Numbered from the stretch's first letter, positions 41,895 through 54,342 are shown. The stretch: 64,000 nucleotides of DNA from Saturnia japonica (GCA_033032175.1 CM065323.1:11780001-11844000), one strand, 5' to 3'. Translations and numbers: made by a program. The notes: generated by a model not told the origin, from the sequence alone.

Positions 41895-42146
41895 TATGTA
41901 TGTTTTTTTGTTTGTTTATTTAAACGCACTAATCTCTGGAGTTATGGGTCAAATTTGTAAAATACTTTATAAATTTTTAAGCTTATTCACTGAGGTAGGT
42001 TATAGATCATATAGTTTGACACCATGACCTTAAGGAGTGAAGCAGTGACCATGAAAGTCAAGCAATCGTGACGCGTTGTCGACGAAGTGAGAGTGAGAGT
42101 CGATTTAATAAACTTAGCACGGTTGAAACCGTGGGACATAGCTAGT
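41895..42146 (+). mobile_element. Non-autonomous Helitron (type C), copy 3
   Basis: TTTGTTTGTTTATTTAAACGCACTAATCTCTGGAG matches 700-728. Hairpin CACGGTTGAAACCGTG at 42119-42134 and CTAG at 42143-42146 before T. The 5' end is decayed, so the start is approximate. Confidence 0.7.
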
Positions 42147-43391
42147 CAATTATAAATTTCTAAATACCTTAAGAACCTCAAACCCTAAAGGGAAACTTCC
42201 CTAAAACGGAGCCAAACTTGACGAATATACAATAGCGGAAGGGTGAAAATGAACCCGTTATCAGTGTTATTAGGGGAACCTCCCTTATAAACAGGGATCA
42301 AACTAAATAACATGAACTTTAGATTGGTTTGTATAATAGGCACATCCTAACACATCTACTACCTATAGGTATTTATTACAGAATGAACCTTTGTACATAA
42401 ATCAATAGGTAAGTTACATTATCTATCTGTACGCTTAGATCTTTTAAAGTACTCAACGGATTTTAATGCAGTTTCTACTAACATTAAGAGTTTTGTTTCC
42501 GAAGGTTTGTATAAATAATACATTCCTATTATATTTTTTTATAGTAAAGAAAAGTCAACTACCTATTTGTAATGAAGTCATCAATAAATGATTTTCGGGC
42601 GGTTACATGGCTTACGCTAGCTAAAGCCTTGTGAGATACTTCATAATAATGTATTAAAGAATTGTAGTTCTTCGAAAGCCTAGAGCAAAAGTCTGCGATG
42701 GCCTATGCCTATCTTCTAAAGTTAGCTCGCAGTAACTATTTTTATCTTCAACATAATAATAAGTAAATATTAAGTTATTTGCGAAGCTATTTTCTCCAAT
42801 TCGATATTAATCCTTATCTAGATAAATATGTTATTTAACTTGGATATTTAATGTAGATTAAAATTGTCCTGTATATTATATAATTCAAATAAATACCGTA
42901 GACGATATCAATGATTTAAAATTACGCGCGACTAAAGAAATCACTTGCAGCGAAACAGTTGGCTGGCACTCCACACTTATAATGAATAGCGCATCGCGAG
43001 CCAAGCGCACTTTTCTTAACTTTGAAGCTATGAACTATCAACACTAAAGCGATAAACGATACCTTAAAAACTACTGAGTAGATTATGATTTACAAAAAAA
43101 ATAATGTTTTACTGTTTATATACCTTGGTATTTATATAAAAAAGAATATCAGGATACCTTCATTCAATAAAAGGCTATTTAAGTTTTAAGAAACTACGAT
43201 TTTTGTAAGTACCTACTATGCGTTCAGTGACATGTTTTCTGGCGGTGGTGTTAATATAATAAACATCGGAAAGAAGTCTCAGGCATCAGCTAGATAAGTA
43301 CCAAATCTATTAATCTGTATCTATGTACATACATACATATTATATAAAATAGATATTGGTATTCAGGTATAGGTACATATTAAATTGATAT
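42147..43391. other. No gene seen
   Basis: AT-rich noncoding; scattered TAGGTA/TACCTA microrepeats. Nothing assignable. Confidence 0.5.
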
Positions 43392-43545
43392 TGACGACGG
43401 GCTAGCTACCACCCTGAAGTTCTAAATCTCTTACCAAGCACCTGTAGGTGTATTCCGGCAGCTACACTTGAGACCCAGACTTGTATTATGCTTAGCGTGT
43501 TACTATCTTGGGACACTTCGTCAATTAATAACAGATGAGATTGTG
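43392..43545 (+). mobile_element. SINE family S, 3' half
   Basis: GGGCTAGCTACCACCCTGAAG, ACCAAGCACCTGTAGGTGTATTCCGGCAGCTACACTTGAGACCCAG, GCTTAGCGTGTTACTATCTTG and AGATGAGATTGTG in order. Confidence 0.7.
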
Positions 43546-44331
43546 AAAAAAAAAAACCAATACCGTTTGATCGATCACCTTGAATGATTGGCAGGTCTAA
43601 CTGATTTTGAAGAAAGTTTTTATGCTATCTCTGGACGTGATAGACGGCGGCGCTATGGTCGAGTAATTGACTATTGAAGAGGGCAGAACAACATAAGTAC
43701 CTACAGGTACTTAAATACAATCAAATTCCACTTACGTAACTATTTCTTACTACCTAAAACTGATAGGTACCTTGTAAATTATATTGAATAAAATAAACTT
43801 ACAATAAAAAGAATTTTTATACAAGCAAATAACCATTAAAAATGATTTAAACATACCTAAGTACTTAAAAAAGTCAATCAAATGATTTTTTTAAATGAAC
43901 AGAATACAAATGATATATGTATCTATATTAAAATGTAATTACATCTTAGTTAAATACCTAATAAAAAAATACTTGAAATTCAAATATACATACTTATAAA
44001 AAATACACGACATCATTTGAAAAAAAAATTCATACCGACTTTTAAAATCAATAGATTAAGAATTTAAAAGGTATATTACAAGACAATTTTTAACAAAAAA
44101 GAAAATCAACTTCAGTGATTTTTAAGAGTTTTCTCATATATCTTTGAAGTTGAAAGTCCAATGCAAATGAAATTAAAATGGGACCACCCTTGAGCTATCC
44201 CCTATTCAACAAAAAAAAAATCATCCACATCGATTTATAAACAAAGTTGTGGCTGAACATATATAAAAAAATTATACATTCGAATTCAGTAACCTCCCGT
44301 CTTTTGTTGAAATCGGTTAAAAAATGCAACT
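43546..44331. other. No gene seen
   Basis: AT-rich; nothing assignable. Confidence 0.5.
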
Positions 44332-45005
44332 AGCGGTCGCCCAATCGTCGAAAGTTTACCAGCGACCTTTTGATTACCTGAAGACTATTAGGTACCTGTT
44401 TTAAATTTGCAGTAAGAACATCAACAATGAATATTAATATCACTGGATCATGGAAAGTGAGGTATGAAGAACCATTTCATATGGAGGAAAAGTTGAAGAA
44501 GTGTCAAACTGTAAGCAGAAAATTATTTTCCAAAAACTCCCCGAGATGACGCTTGCGTCTCAAGAGAGAATGGATACATTTTCGTGATTTTATAGTTTTT
44601 AATGTTGTAAAACTTAAATATATTTTTTCACAATAATGTTAAAAGTTGTCCAAGTGGATGAAAATTAACAAATAATAACATTTGGTACTATTTTTGCTAT
44701 CTCCAGGCTAATTTCACGCTTTTCGAGAAAAATTTTCATGTTTAGAAATGGTACACTTTACCTCTATTCTCCACGCACTTGATGTCACTTTTCACTTAGT
44801 GATAGTATCAGTGTTAGGGGAGTCTAAGTATCTATTTGTAATATTATTTAATATATTTTAATGTATTTGTAGCATATATTATACCAATACAAATTTTAGC
44901 TTTTTCCAATCATCCATTATAAACTTTAACATGCCAAATCTCCAGTCATCCGTGCGCGTAAAATGCTTCAAAAGGAGTCCGAAGTTTTCTCCTCACTATA
45001 ATAAT
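44332..45005 (-). repeat. Repeat family A, copy 2 (longer)
   Basis: CTAGCGGTCGCCCAATCG at the left and ATAAACTTTAACATGCCAAATCTCCAG ... GTCCGAAGTTTTCTCCTCACTATAATAATAAT at the right match the ends of 17666-18840 and 57158-57515. About 300 bp of extra internal sequence is present. Confidence 0.6.
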
Positions 45006-45324
45006 AATATGTAATCACATAGATGAATAATAGAACAGATCTAATTTCAAATATACATCGATTTCAAAAAAATACACGCGATTGAACAAAACAGAGGCGG
45101 AAATGCCACGATGAGACGCGGACCGGCTCTTATTAGATCGAGAACCGAACGATCTTTAAATAGATGAGCCGCGAACGCGTTAAGTGATGCCAATTAGCCG
45201 ATGTCTTGCCCTTACTTGACACCGGTTAACGTGAACAACGAATATAATCTTATTTTTTTATTTAATCGCAACTCTGTTCATCCACAATTCTGTCAGCGTC
45301 ACGTGAATAGTTTTAAAAAAAATT
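45006..45324. other. Unassigned; CpG-richer block at 45100-45240
   Basis: GACGCGGACCGGCTC ... GAGCCGCGAACGCGTTAAG ... CACCGGTTAACG in AT-rich DNA; no ORF and no repeat partner. Confidence 0.35.
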
Positions 45325-45425
45325 ATGAATTTCTGCCTATGTAGGCAATTTCGCCAACTGTGACAAATACATTTTAGAATTTAGTTGTCAAATGTTCGGT
45401 GTACCGTAAAATAACACAATTGAGA
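45325..45425 (-). repeat. Repeat family E, inverted copy
   Basis: GCCTATGTAGGCAATTTCGCCAA ... TGTACCG, the complement of 13215-13315 and 51715-51815. Confidence 0.55.
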
Positions 45426-45672
45426 CAACACAAACAGCAAAATACATAATAGGTATTTTATTATGGCTTCTGTAGCGATACCTGATATAAAATTATATTC
45501 TTATATTAATCATTTAATTAGAAAGTATAACTATATCTATATTTAATTTTATATTACTAAGATAAATAAAAACACGAAATTAAGTATGTCAACAAAAGTA
45601 CAATACATATGTTATGTAAATAATGTGATGACATTAATGTTATAACACGAGGAATATTACTTAGGAAAGAAA

Positions 45673-45800
45673 TCATATAGTTAAGGAATGAGGTAGTTTG
45701 GGACAATTATAAAATATGTTATCCACGATTCCCTCATCAAGACCGCACTCACAGAGAGTGGTCCCGGACATGTACTTTCACGAGGAAAACCAGGGAGTAA
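45673..45800 (-). pseudogene. LINE C-terminal zinc-binding (zf-RVT-like) remnant
   Basis: The minus strand reads PWFSS, a TGA, then a KYMSGTTLCECGLDEG stretch continuing to NIFYNCP, ending at TGA 45675-45673. The C-x-CG...(H/N)...F..CP pattern is that of the zinc-binding segment at the C-terminus of R1/jockey-type LINE proteins. The preceding RT is missing. Confidence 0.55.
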
Positions 45801-46160
45801 TTATATGTTGATGCTTTTATAATATTTTGCCTTCAGTGGCTCAGAACATATCCAAAGATCACGCCATGGTTGAATTTGATTACTTAAAAATCCAAACGCT
45901 TCTAAATATAAAATTGCAACAAGCACCAATGTAATGAGAGGTCTGGGATTTGAAAAAGGTACAGTGAACTGAACTACAGATGTCCCGACCCTAGTTCTCT
46001 TGATTAACTACAATGTAATTACATAACAAATAAACGCATCAGTAAATATTATTATCATAAGTTTAGTTACCTGTTACAAATAGTATTCAATAAATACTAA
46101 AGTCGATATTAAAATACATTAATAAAATTTAAATAAGGTCGGAACATAAATTATCTAATA
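45801..46160. other. No gene seen
   Basis: AT-rich; nothing assignable. Confidence 0.5.
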
Positions 46161-46432
46161 CTATCTGTGGCCCACGGTTTTACCCGTGTTAATTTTATAC
46201 GACAAACATCGCCAACGTACCCGTGAAGGCAATTTTTCATATTTTGTGTAAAACTATCGACATTTTTATGAGGAATAAATTAATTTTTCAAGTTATAATA
46301 TAGCCTATGTTACTCGCTGATATTTTAGTTTTATATTGGTGAAAGATTTTTTTTAAATAGGTCCAGTAGTTTTTGAGTTTATCAATTACAAACAAAAAAT
46401 TAAATCTTTCCTCTTTATAATATTGTTATAAA
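46161..46432 (-). mobile_element. Helitron (type C2), minus strand, both ends present
   Basis: The minus strand starts near TTTATAACAATATTATAAAG and ends with hairpin CACGGGTAAAACCGTG, then GGCCACAGATAG (a decayed CTAG). Nearly collinear with 8891-9125. About 272 bp. Confidence 0.7.
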
Positions 46433-46724
46433 TGGTATAGACAGACAATTTAAATAATAATAATTAAGAATATTTGATTTTGGTTAAGTCAGGTTGTAGT
46501 TGTTGATGAGCATTACAGGAGTAATCCAATCTGTGAGAGATAGTGCCGTAGGTGAGATTATTATGAAACAATAGTTAATAGTTTCTCCATAAGTAGATAG
46601 GTATACGTAACCAATTATGAGCAATGCGTTTGGCTCTTTGTGTAATTCTTTAATTTTTGGTTTAGCACGTAAGTCTAGTAGAATATTTTTCTAATTCTTC
46701 AAACATTTGCACTATTAATAGATG
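46433..46724. other. No gene seen
   Basis: AT-rich; nothing assignable. Confidence 0.5.
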
Positions 46725-46799
46725 TCTCGATAAAACTGTTCAGAAAGTTTTTGTGGCAATTTAAACTGCACATTTTCAGTTATTATTTTTATTGAGTAC
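46725..46799 (+). repeat. Repeat family J, short fragment
   Basis: GATAAAACTGTTCAGAAAGTTTTTGTGGCAATTTAAACTG. Confidence 0.45.
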
Positions 46800-47029
46800 T
46801 TTGAAAAGTAGCGTAAGTTTCTACTAATAACATCGACTATCTGCCAGTGAAAGTCCCATTAAAATCGGTCTAACCGTTTCAGAGGTGTACCGGTACAGAC
46901 CGACAGACAAAATTTCAAAAATTGTTTTTTTTTGTTATAAGTAGCTTAAATACTTTAATACTCACTTAGAAAAAAAAAATCTTATTTTGATATTACAAAC
47001 AGACACTTCAATTTTATTATTTGTATAGA
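46800..47029 (-). mobile_element. Type B Helitron, 5' half, minus strand
   Basis: The minus strand starts TCTATACAAATAATAAAATTG after an A (complement of 47030). CCAGTGAAAGTCCC and CGGTACAGACCGACAGACAAA follow. The 3' half is absent. Confidence 0.65.
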
Positions 47030-48329
47030 TAATCCGCTACACTTTTGAACAATAACCAAACTGCATCACGTAAAATGTCGCTCACATTACATAGTATAAG
47101 GTCAAATAATATAAATTTAGGAATTATATTAAAAACCACTTTTATTCCGACTGTTTATCATCGATTTGCTTTTCAGTTTCTTAAGTATCCAATCTTAAGG
47201 AGTGATTTGAAAGGGAGAGCCTGTCTCACGAAAACCCTATACCTAACATTTTTTTTAAATGAAGTTGTTGTATGAGAAGACAAATTTATAAAATTCGAAC
47301 ACTATTAAAACTTAATCTTTACATACTACGAACAGAGTCACGGATCATTCGAGGGTAATCCATAAAAGAGTTACATCAAAGCAATAATTAACAAGCCGGA
47401 AAACAAGCCGAATCGTCTAACGTTACCGAATCTTCTCGAATCTAAAGGGAATACAAATAAAGCCGTCTTGTACAAACAAAACACCAGAAAGCAATCAAGT
47501 AATTGACGTACATGTAGGTTGGTAAGGATTCTTGTATAATTTAGGACATACTTGAGAGGACATGGACCTTAGATATATTTTATTATTTGGAATGAATTTC
47601 CTTGCGATAGGAGTTGAGTTGTAAAAATCGTCACTTAAGAAAAAACCGTTATGCCTTTTCCTCGCAACTCTCTCTCTCTCTCTCTCTCTGTGTTTCTCTA
47701 TTATATAAGAGTGCGTGTGTGCACATGTTCATGGTACTCGGCCGGTTGTATAACCGTTCCTCAGGCGGCTTCCTAAAGGCAAAATATTGCACTTTAAGCG
47801 GGCCCCCTCAGGGTGGTCTCGTGAAATGGGTCCGCATTCAGTACTTCAATGGTTTATGAGTTATTTTGTATGGTACATGTACCTACATATATAAAACTTA
47901 CGTCGATGTACTATTTATGAATTGAAGTAACTGATTTTTAAATAATATTTTACTCGTATTATTTTTTTTTGGTAAATTCGTTCCTGACGGGGTCCCCAGT
48001 AGGCAAATTAAAAAAAAAATTAATCATTTTATCTAGACACACGGCATTCAGTACAAACCCAATATCAAAAAAGTAATAAACTGTTTTGTAGATGACTTAA
48101 ATAACGTACATTCCTACAGCTATAATTAAAAGAACTATTATGGAATTTGGTACCTGTTAGATCTCAGCTCCATTATCGATGACAACGACTACTCCGAACG
48201 TTCTTTTATAAATTATGTAAGTTATAGGTATACCTACCTATAATATTTATATTTGGATCATCATAGACTATGTATATTGAATCATGACCATCATACAAAA
48301 GGTATAAAACCCAAGATAGTGACACGTTT
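47030..48329. other. No gene seen; (CT)n at 47667-47689
   Basis: Noncoding. A clean CT microsatellite and a GCGGGCCCCCTCAGGG GC-rich stretch (47796) stand out. ORFs of 76 and 81 codons lack motifs. Confidence 0.5.
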
Positions 48330-48415
48330 AGTCACATCGCGTTCCGTGATCAACCCATGCATATGCAGTAGTCATGGGATGGTAGAGATCTGTAACTGAA
48401 GCAGTCACTATGACT
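48330..48415 (+). repeat. Repeat family G, isolated copy
   Basis: CACATCGCGTTCCGTGATCAACCCATG ... AGTAGTCATGGGATGGTAGAGATCTGTA, related to the array at 58590-59200. Confidence 0.6.
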
Positions 48416-48906
48416 TTCTTTTGGTCAGTTCCGTTTCGGGATCAATTAGTGTATGCCAAGAAACATAATGGCCGTTATGAAAGTGACGAAAAATTTTTTT
48501 TTGGATATGCCAGGGTACGAGGAGAGGTACAACAAAAAAGATCCTCAGCCTTTCCCTACTCTTGTGTGTGTTCACCAGTAGGGTACACCGTACAAAGGCA
48601 AACCCACGAAAGGTTTCAAAAGAATCTGGTTTAAATAAAATGTGTTATATAATTATGTCCACAAAAATTACAAAACTATACCGAACCTATGTACAGTCGG
48701 CAGCGATGGAACATTTTATTCAGTGGAAATCTTTGATTGTTACGACAAACTTGCGTAGACGAGGGTACTTTAGGTAAATCGTTCAGGGTAAAGATCTTTT
48801 GAAGTATGGTTTTGTAATCTTCGCGTGTGTTTGATTTTGTGAATATAGGTACAAGTACTAGGTATATAATATACTTTATAATATGTATGATGTCCTATGT
48901 TACATT
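48416..48906. other. No gene recognised
   Basis: Two overlapping ORFs (74 and 71 codons, 48410-48777) have no recognised motif. I cannot tell coding from chance here. Confidence 0.4.
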
Positions 48907-49175
48907 TGAATCATAGATGGCTCTGTGATAGCATGTTCGGACATCATGTCGAAGGACATGGGTTCAAATCTTTAAAAACGCCTGAGTTTTCTGTGAAGAA
49001 AAACATCGTGTAAAGACCATTAGATGGTAGTAGGTCATTTTCAAATGTCATCCTGTATATACTACCCTTAAGTTAAGCTAATCTGAAGCTAGGTGTGCTG
49101 CACTAGGAAGTCAAGTCCCTCCAGGCTTAGCGTGTTCCATCTTATGCCACATCGTCACTTAACATCAAATATGAT
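48907..49175 (+). mobile_element. SINE family S copy
   Basis: ATAGATGGCTCTGTGATAGCATGTTCGG (A-box region), ACATGGGTTCAAATC (B-box region), AGTTTTCTGTGAAGAAAAACATCGTG, and the GCTTAGCGTGTTCCATCTTATGCCACATCGTCACTTAA tail. Confidence 0.7.
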
Positions 49176-50074
49176 AGAGGGGAATATTTTTAAATAGGTA
49201 GACGTATAGGTAGGGAGTAGAATTTAGATATACAATGTATAGGTCTCTTTCTACTCCCTACGTTATATCATTCATCTCGCTCATGTAACGAAATGTGCCT
49301 AAACGTGACGCGTTCTTGAAATTACACTCTCAATTCTCGCCCTGTTATCGAATAGACACCTAAAAAGTTTCATTTAAAAAATAAACCTAAACATTCTAGT
49401 TGGTTGCCACCCTCAAGTAGACACATATGAACCCTTTCTCTGTTTACTATCTTCACCCACATCTTCACTTATTAACCATCAAATAAAACTATGCTAAGAA
49501 ATAATCGCTACCTTATAAATTGAATTAAAAAAATCAAAGCGTTTTACGGAAACTTATTTAATATATTCTTTAGATGATTATACCTACCTAGAATCAAATC
49601 CAGAACCTTAACATTAGGTATGTACTCTAGTCTGATACCTACTTTGACATTCACATTTAAATATACAGTAGATATGTATTAAAAACCCCGTCGGTTCCGT
49701 GAAGGTGATATTAGGTATCGAGATTATATTATGTTTAGGTATATTATCTATCTTAGATTATAAATAAAAAAAATCAACCCTAATAAAAGTTAAATGAGGA
49801 AACTTACATGGCAATACAGACGGCGAAGCGCAGGGTACCACCATGCGATCAAAGGTACCGCTGCGCCGCGCCGCGCCGCGCCGGGTCTGGCGACGGTGTT
49901 ATCACGTTTTAAAAATTTTGCTATATTTTAGGGAAACTAAAACTAAATATGTTAATTTTAAATCACAATAACATTTTTATTTTCATAATAAATAAAATTT
50001 TGATAATTTTTTTTAGTTCCTAATGTCATTGGGGTACCTATATACCCTTTTCGGATTCGATGAGGTTTTTAATA
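49176..50074. other. No gene seen
   Basis: AT-rich with TAGGTA/TACCTA microrepeats. Contains the GC pentamer array at 49863-49884. Confidence 0.5.
49863..49884. repeat. GCGCC pentamer array
   Basis: Four tandem GCGCC units after GGTACCGCT. Confidence 0.75.
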
Positions 50075-50307
50075 CATATTGTATAAAAGGAAACCGTGAC
50101 TAACTGACTGACTGCTACTTGCACGAAATGGCATAAATTTGGCACACAGTTATTAGGTATGACGTAGATATCTAGATATCAATTAACAACAGATTTTTGA
50201 CAATCCAACCCCTAGAGGTATGTAACAGGATTCAAAATTGGAATGGGGAAATCATAGAAATACATTTGTCATACTCGACACGAGCGAAGCCGCGAGCAAA
50301 TCCTAGT
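50075..50307 (+). mobile_element. Helitron-like element (type I)
   Basis: Begins near ATTGTATAAAAGGAAACCG, runs through GACTAACTGACTGACTG, CCAACCCCTAGAGGTATGTAACAGG and CGAGCGAAGCCGCGAGCAAAT, and ends in CTAG at 50304-50307 before T. The 5' end is approximate. Confidence 0.6.
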
Positions 50308-50851
50308 ACGTTATAATCCAACACCTATGTAGATACATATAAAATATAATAACGTCAAATTTCCAACTTTACCTTTAACATTAAATTGCACAAAATAACA
50401 TCATAATGGGGCCAACGACACCCCAGTGACGGGTAGATAGCACCCCACAGAGGAGGAGGAAGGGTGCCCTTAGAAGTAATCCCACGCGTGCGCCCCAATG
50501 TGGGTCACATTGTCTTTGTCAAAGAGACATTATATTACGTTGTCTAAAGATATCTATTTCATAGTTGCTGGATACGATCTTTTATCTCTCTTTCTCTCTC
50601 TTTCCTTCTACCTACTACCGATCTATATTTTACTTGCAGCACCTGAACATGTTTAAACAACGTCTCGTCAATTTATGTCAATTACTTCAATTCAAAATTA
50701 ACAGTTTAAATTGAAAGATCTATTGAAATGACAATTTATTATTAGAGATCATTTTTAAATTAAAAGTGGATTGATTACCTACCTACAGATATATTAGGTA
50801 CTATACCCATATTATAATACATAGTGGGTATTACCTATATAGTATTTGGAG
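50308..50851. other. No gene seen; (CT)-rich at 50582-50615
   Basis: Noncoding; a CTCTCTTTCTCTCTC stretch and GTCTTTGTCAAAGAGAC inverted repeat at 50511. Confidence 0.5.
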
Positions 50852-51012
50852 AAATGATGGTTCAGTTGGTAGCGTGTACGGATTCCGCGTCGAGCTTTCT
50901 TTCGCTGAAGACTGAAGAGCCAGTTTTCCACTAGGCCTAGCATGCAACCACCTTAGGCCGCATTGTCTCTTAAGATCTGGTGAGATTTTGGTCATAAACG
51001 CTTAACTTGTAA
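50852..51012 (+). mobile_element. SINE family S, internally deleted copy
   Basis: AAATGATGGTTCAGTTGGTAGCGTGTACGGATTCCGCGTCGAGC (head) passes directly into GCTGAAG, GAGCCAGTTTTCCACTAGGCCTAGCATGC and the AAGATCTGGTGAGATTTTGGTCATAAACGC tail. About 120 bp of the body is missing. Confidence 0.7.
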
Positions 51013-51714
51013 CGATAGCAAACAAGCTAAATTATTAAAATGGAAACAAGAACCAGACTGCAACAAAAACACTTGTCTAGAAAAATGTATTTTTATTTTT
51101 TTTGCTTTTTATTTGATTCCCGAACGCCATACTTAAATATTACTCGTATAAAGACTGTCACTCAATTAAGATGAATCTAACAACACCTCGTGTGATAAAA
51201 TCCATCAACACATTTAGGCTACAGAGCGTGCCAAAGAAATAGTCATACCCATACAATAGGTAGGTAGGTACGCTCGGAAAACATACCCCTCCTTTTTCGC
51301 AGTCGGGTAAAAATCAGGGTTCACAGCCTGAAGTGCGCCAGATATCGAACCAGTTATCTCATTTTTGTATCAACCAGAGCTCTATCATTCTTTACCGCCT
51401 TTGGATTCGGAGGACCTATTTTATGAATTCTTAGAATGTTCTAATTAAGTATCGTATAAAAATGAAATGTGAACCCTTATATATTTTTTTATCATATTAA
51501 TATGATATTGTAATGTGGCCTTTGTTCGTGTCTATATCTATATATACCTATTTTTATATTATTTATATATATAAATATATATATGTGCTTTTTATATATA
51601 TGTTTAAGATATGTAGTTTTATATTACCCTGCAGTTCTCATAACAAGCACTTATTATTAGCTATGTTTTTTGTGACTGTTTTGTTTTATGTCAATGTACC
51701 TTTTTTATGGATTA
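51013..51714. other. No gene seen; TA-rich at 51535-51602
   Basis: A long run of TATATA with single interruptions gives a spurious 94-codon ORF. Confidence 0.5.
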
Positions 51715-51815
51715 TTCTACAGTACACCGATCATTTGGCAATGAAATTCTTTAACATGTATTTATCATACTTGACATTGGCGAAATTGCTGATATAGGCA
51801 AAAAGCCAAAATATA
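51715..51815 (+). repeat. Repeat family E copy
   Basis: CTACAGTACACCGATC ... CATACTTGACATTGGCGAAATTGCTGATATAGGC ... AGCCAAAATAT. Confidence 0.55.
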
Positions 51816-52894
51816 AAAAAGGTTTTTTTTTTTTTAATTATTCAGAAGCAAATAATAACTACGTTACTTGTCCCGCGTTACACACAGCATTAAGTCAAAC
51901 AAAGATACATTAATACAGTAATTGTTTTTGTAACCCAACTAACTACCTACGTTAGAAATCTTTTCTAACAAACGGGCGATTTAAAAACGCTCGTGTAAAT
52001 GTATTTTTACGCTTATAATAATTATTAATACATTGTTTAATCCTCATAATTTTAACGATATATTTACATTATAGAAAAAAAAATCTCACCGAACTTTATA
52101 ACATTTTTATTGGACAATAAAAATGTTCGATCGTAAAGTCCCGTACACCACATCTAACCAACCGAAATAGACTGGAGACTTTTGAAATATCGATTTATAT
52201 TTACACTGCGCTTTGCCTATGGCTCCTATTGCTTTGAATGGGAACATGATTTATCCAAAACCCTTTTTCGTAAGTAAAAACTTCTTTAAGATTTAAAACA
52301 CGATAAAACAAAAAAAAAACGATACTAAAAAGAGACAGATACAGGTCTGCCTACCTACGTCTTAGGTATAGAATTTACAGTAATGTAGTAAAGTAATTAC
52401 AATATAAATTTTAATAGATAATATAAGATGGGTAGCATACCTACCTATAGATACTAATAGGTATATCATCATTCAGAGATAATAAGTAAGTAGGTACCAC
52501 ATATAAACTTTGCATCTTAGTATATACCTAGTAATACCTAGGCAGTATAGATAAACATACAAAAAAAATACCCTCTAACTTCTATGACAATTTACTAAGA
52601 AATTTAATCATTCTTTAATAAATTTACTTTCAACGGACAAACAAACAGACAGACAAATTATTTTTATGTAGGCAAGTAGGTACCTATACTCAAATAAAAA
52701 AAGGACGGAAAAGAAATTGAAAATTATTTTAAAGTGAGGACCGAGGTGCGAATTTATAAACGAATTTCGCATAAATTTTAGCAATAATGGTTCAACGCAT
52801 TCGAATGTCACACCGGAGTAGGTACGTACCTACTCCCACGAACCACATGAACCCACGTGGGTTCGGTTCGGTTTTAATACAGAAAATCATCATG
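51816..52894. other. No gene seen
   Basis: AT-rich with many TAGGTA/TACCTAC microrepeats; ORF 52608-52811 has no motif. Confidence 0.5.
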
Positions 52895-53000
52895 ATAAAT
52901 TCTACAACGATGTGGCCTAAGATTATAACACGTCAAGCCTACAAAGACTGGCCTTGAAGTACCTACTTACTTACAACGACAGATTTTCTACTTGAGGGTG
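52895..53000 (-). mobile_element. SINE family S, inverted 3' fragment
   Basis: Complement of the ACGATGTGGCCTAAGATTATAACACG and GACAGATTTTCTACTTGAGGGTG blocks. Confidence 0.55.
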
Positions 53001-53185
53001 ATGACATACGGTCCGTCTGATTGTAAGTGGCTACAGTACACCGTGGACGCCTGTAATACCACAGTTGATACGTTACGCGTTTGTTGACCTTGAGCGTCCC
53101 TACTCTAAGAACCTCTGATAAACCTTCACACCGCAGGAACATAACACAAAGTTATTCGTCTGCAATCTTCTATAAGGTGGAAAAG
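52998..53185 (+). repeat. Repeat family F copy
   Basis: CGGTCCGTCTGATTGTAAGTGG, GACGCCTGTAATACCACAG, TTGACCTTGAGCGTCCCTACTC, CACCGCAGGAACATAAC and GCAATCTTCTATAAGGTGG. Confidence 0.65.
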
Positions 53186-53254
53186 TATACCAACAGTCGA
53201 ACTTCCCAAATAGAAAACGCTAGTTAGTTAGCGCTAGTTAGTGTAGAAACATTC

Positions 53255-53545
53255 CGATTATTGAATACACATACGCACGGTTCCTTCCTTCCTCCCAGGA
53301 GGAAGGGAACGTGCCTATGTGTATATTTAGTTAGCTCGAATCGTAGGTGTAGGGATTCGAATAGATCGCGACCTATTTGCGAACGCGACGACCGTCCGAG
53401 CCGAGGTCCGGCCACTTTGGCACCCTCGTGCGAGTCGTCCACAAAACTTTCGCGGCTGAGTGCCCTCTGCGCTCGCCCCCAAGTCCGGTGAAGCTGTAAA
53501 AGCCGCAGCGGCTATAGGGCCCCTAAGGCTAACAGTGTAGTCAGT
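53255..53545 (+). repeat. Repeat family D, uninterrupted copy
   Basis: GAATACACATACGCACGG then CTTCCTTCCTCCCAGGAGG and the full order of family D to GGCTAACAGTGTAGTCAG, ending in a 17-A run. It preserves the TA site occupied by the pogo element in the copy at 5.1-8.0 kb. Confidence 0.75.
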
Positions 53546-53689
53546 TCTAAAAAAAAAAAAAAAAAACAATTAGAAAGAAATCTCTAAAGAAATTTCTTTG
53601 CCCCCTACTTTTCTTTGAAACCCCCTTCCCAAAATAGCCCTGGTAATTAACCGGGCGGGCTTTAAAAAATTCCCTAGCACCATACCATG
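53546..53689. other. Unassigned, low complexity after poly-A
   Basis: AGAAATTTCTTTGCCCCCTACTT resembles the end of family F. Confidence 0.35.
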
Positions 53690-53790
53690 GTTTCATAATG
53701 ATATTTTCCTTCAGAGAAAGCTCAGACTTAGGGGGATTTGAACCCACATCGCGGTGTCTAAACACGCAACAACTGAGCCATCATTGCTTG
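53690..53790 (-). mobile_element. SINE family S, tRNA-like head, minus strand
   Basis: The minus strand has AATGATGGCTCAGTTG, GATGTGGGTTCAAATCCCC and CTTTCTCTGAAGGAAAATATCATTATGAAACCATGG. Confidence 0.65.
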
Positions 53791-54342
53791 AGAAATTTTA
53801 TGTCCTCCGTATTTTATAATAACTTCGCTTAACTAGAAAATGCACCATACTAGGTAGGTGAGTACCTACCTATTTATGTTTTTTCCCGCGAAAGCTCAAA
53901 TCAGTATTGAATTCAAATCTAAGGCCTCTGTTATACCGTCGGAGCGCGTTACCACTAAACCGTTAAGTATCTTAAAGATGTCTATAAAAGTAATGTAGTT
54001 ATGTGGGTAATTTAGAAAATTCTCACACGGTTATTTGATTCCTAAGTACTTAGGTTACTTATTTAAAGGTTATATTGTAGTAACCAAACAGCTGATAAAA
54101 TTAGAATATACTTTGGTTCCTACATATCTAGATATTTAATTCCCAGACAAAGAACTACCACTTTGATAGCTAACTACTTAAACACTTTCCCGTCGTAGAT
54201 AACCTTGTACAAATATAACTTTAAAAAACTCCATTTATCTTAAATAATTTATACTATCTTTTTAATAATCAATAAAAAAGTTTCAACCTTCACAGCTGTG
54301 TGCGTGATAACTAAAAATATACATTAGTGACGTCATCGCGTA
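53791..54342. other. No gene seen
   Basis: AT-rich; a CTGTTATACCGTCGGAGCGCGTTACCACTAAACCG tRNA-like scrap at 53929. Confidence 0.4.

Noticed and set aside
47614..47859. SGPPQGG resembling an RT motif
   Set aside because: No neighbouring RT motifs in frame; chance match next to a CT microsatellite.
51513..51797. 94-codon ORF
   Set aside because: Encoded largely by TA repeats and a family E repeat.
53261..53569. Overlapping ORFs at 53.2-53.6 kb
   Set aside because: They lie in repeat family D, present three times with different frameshifts.
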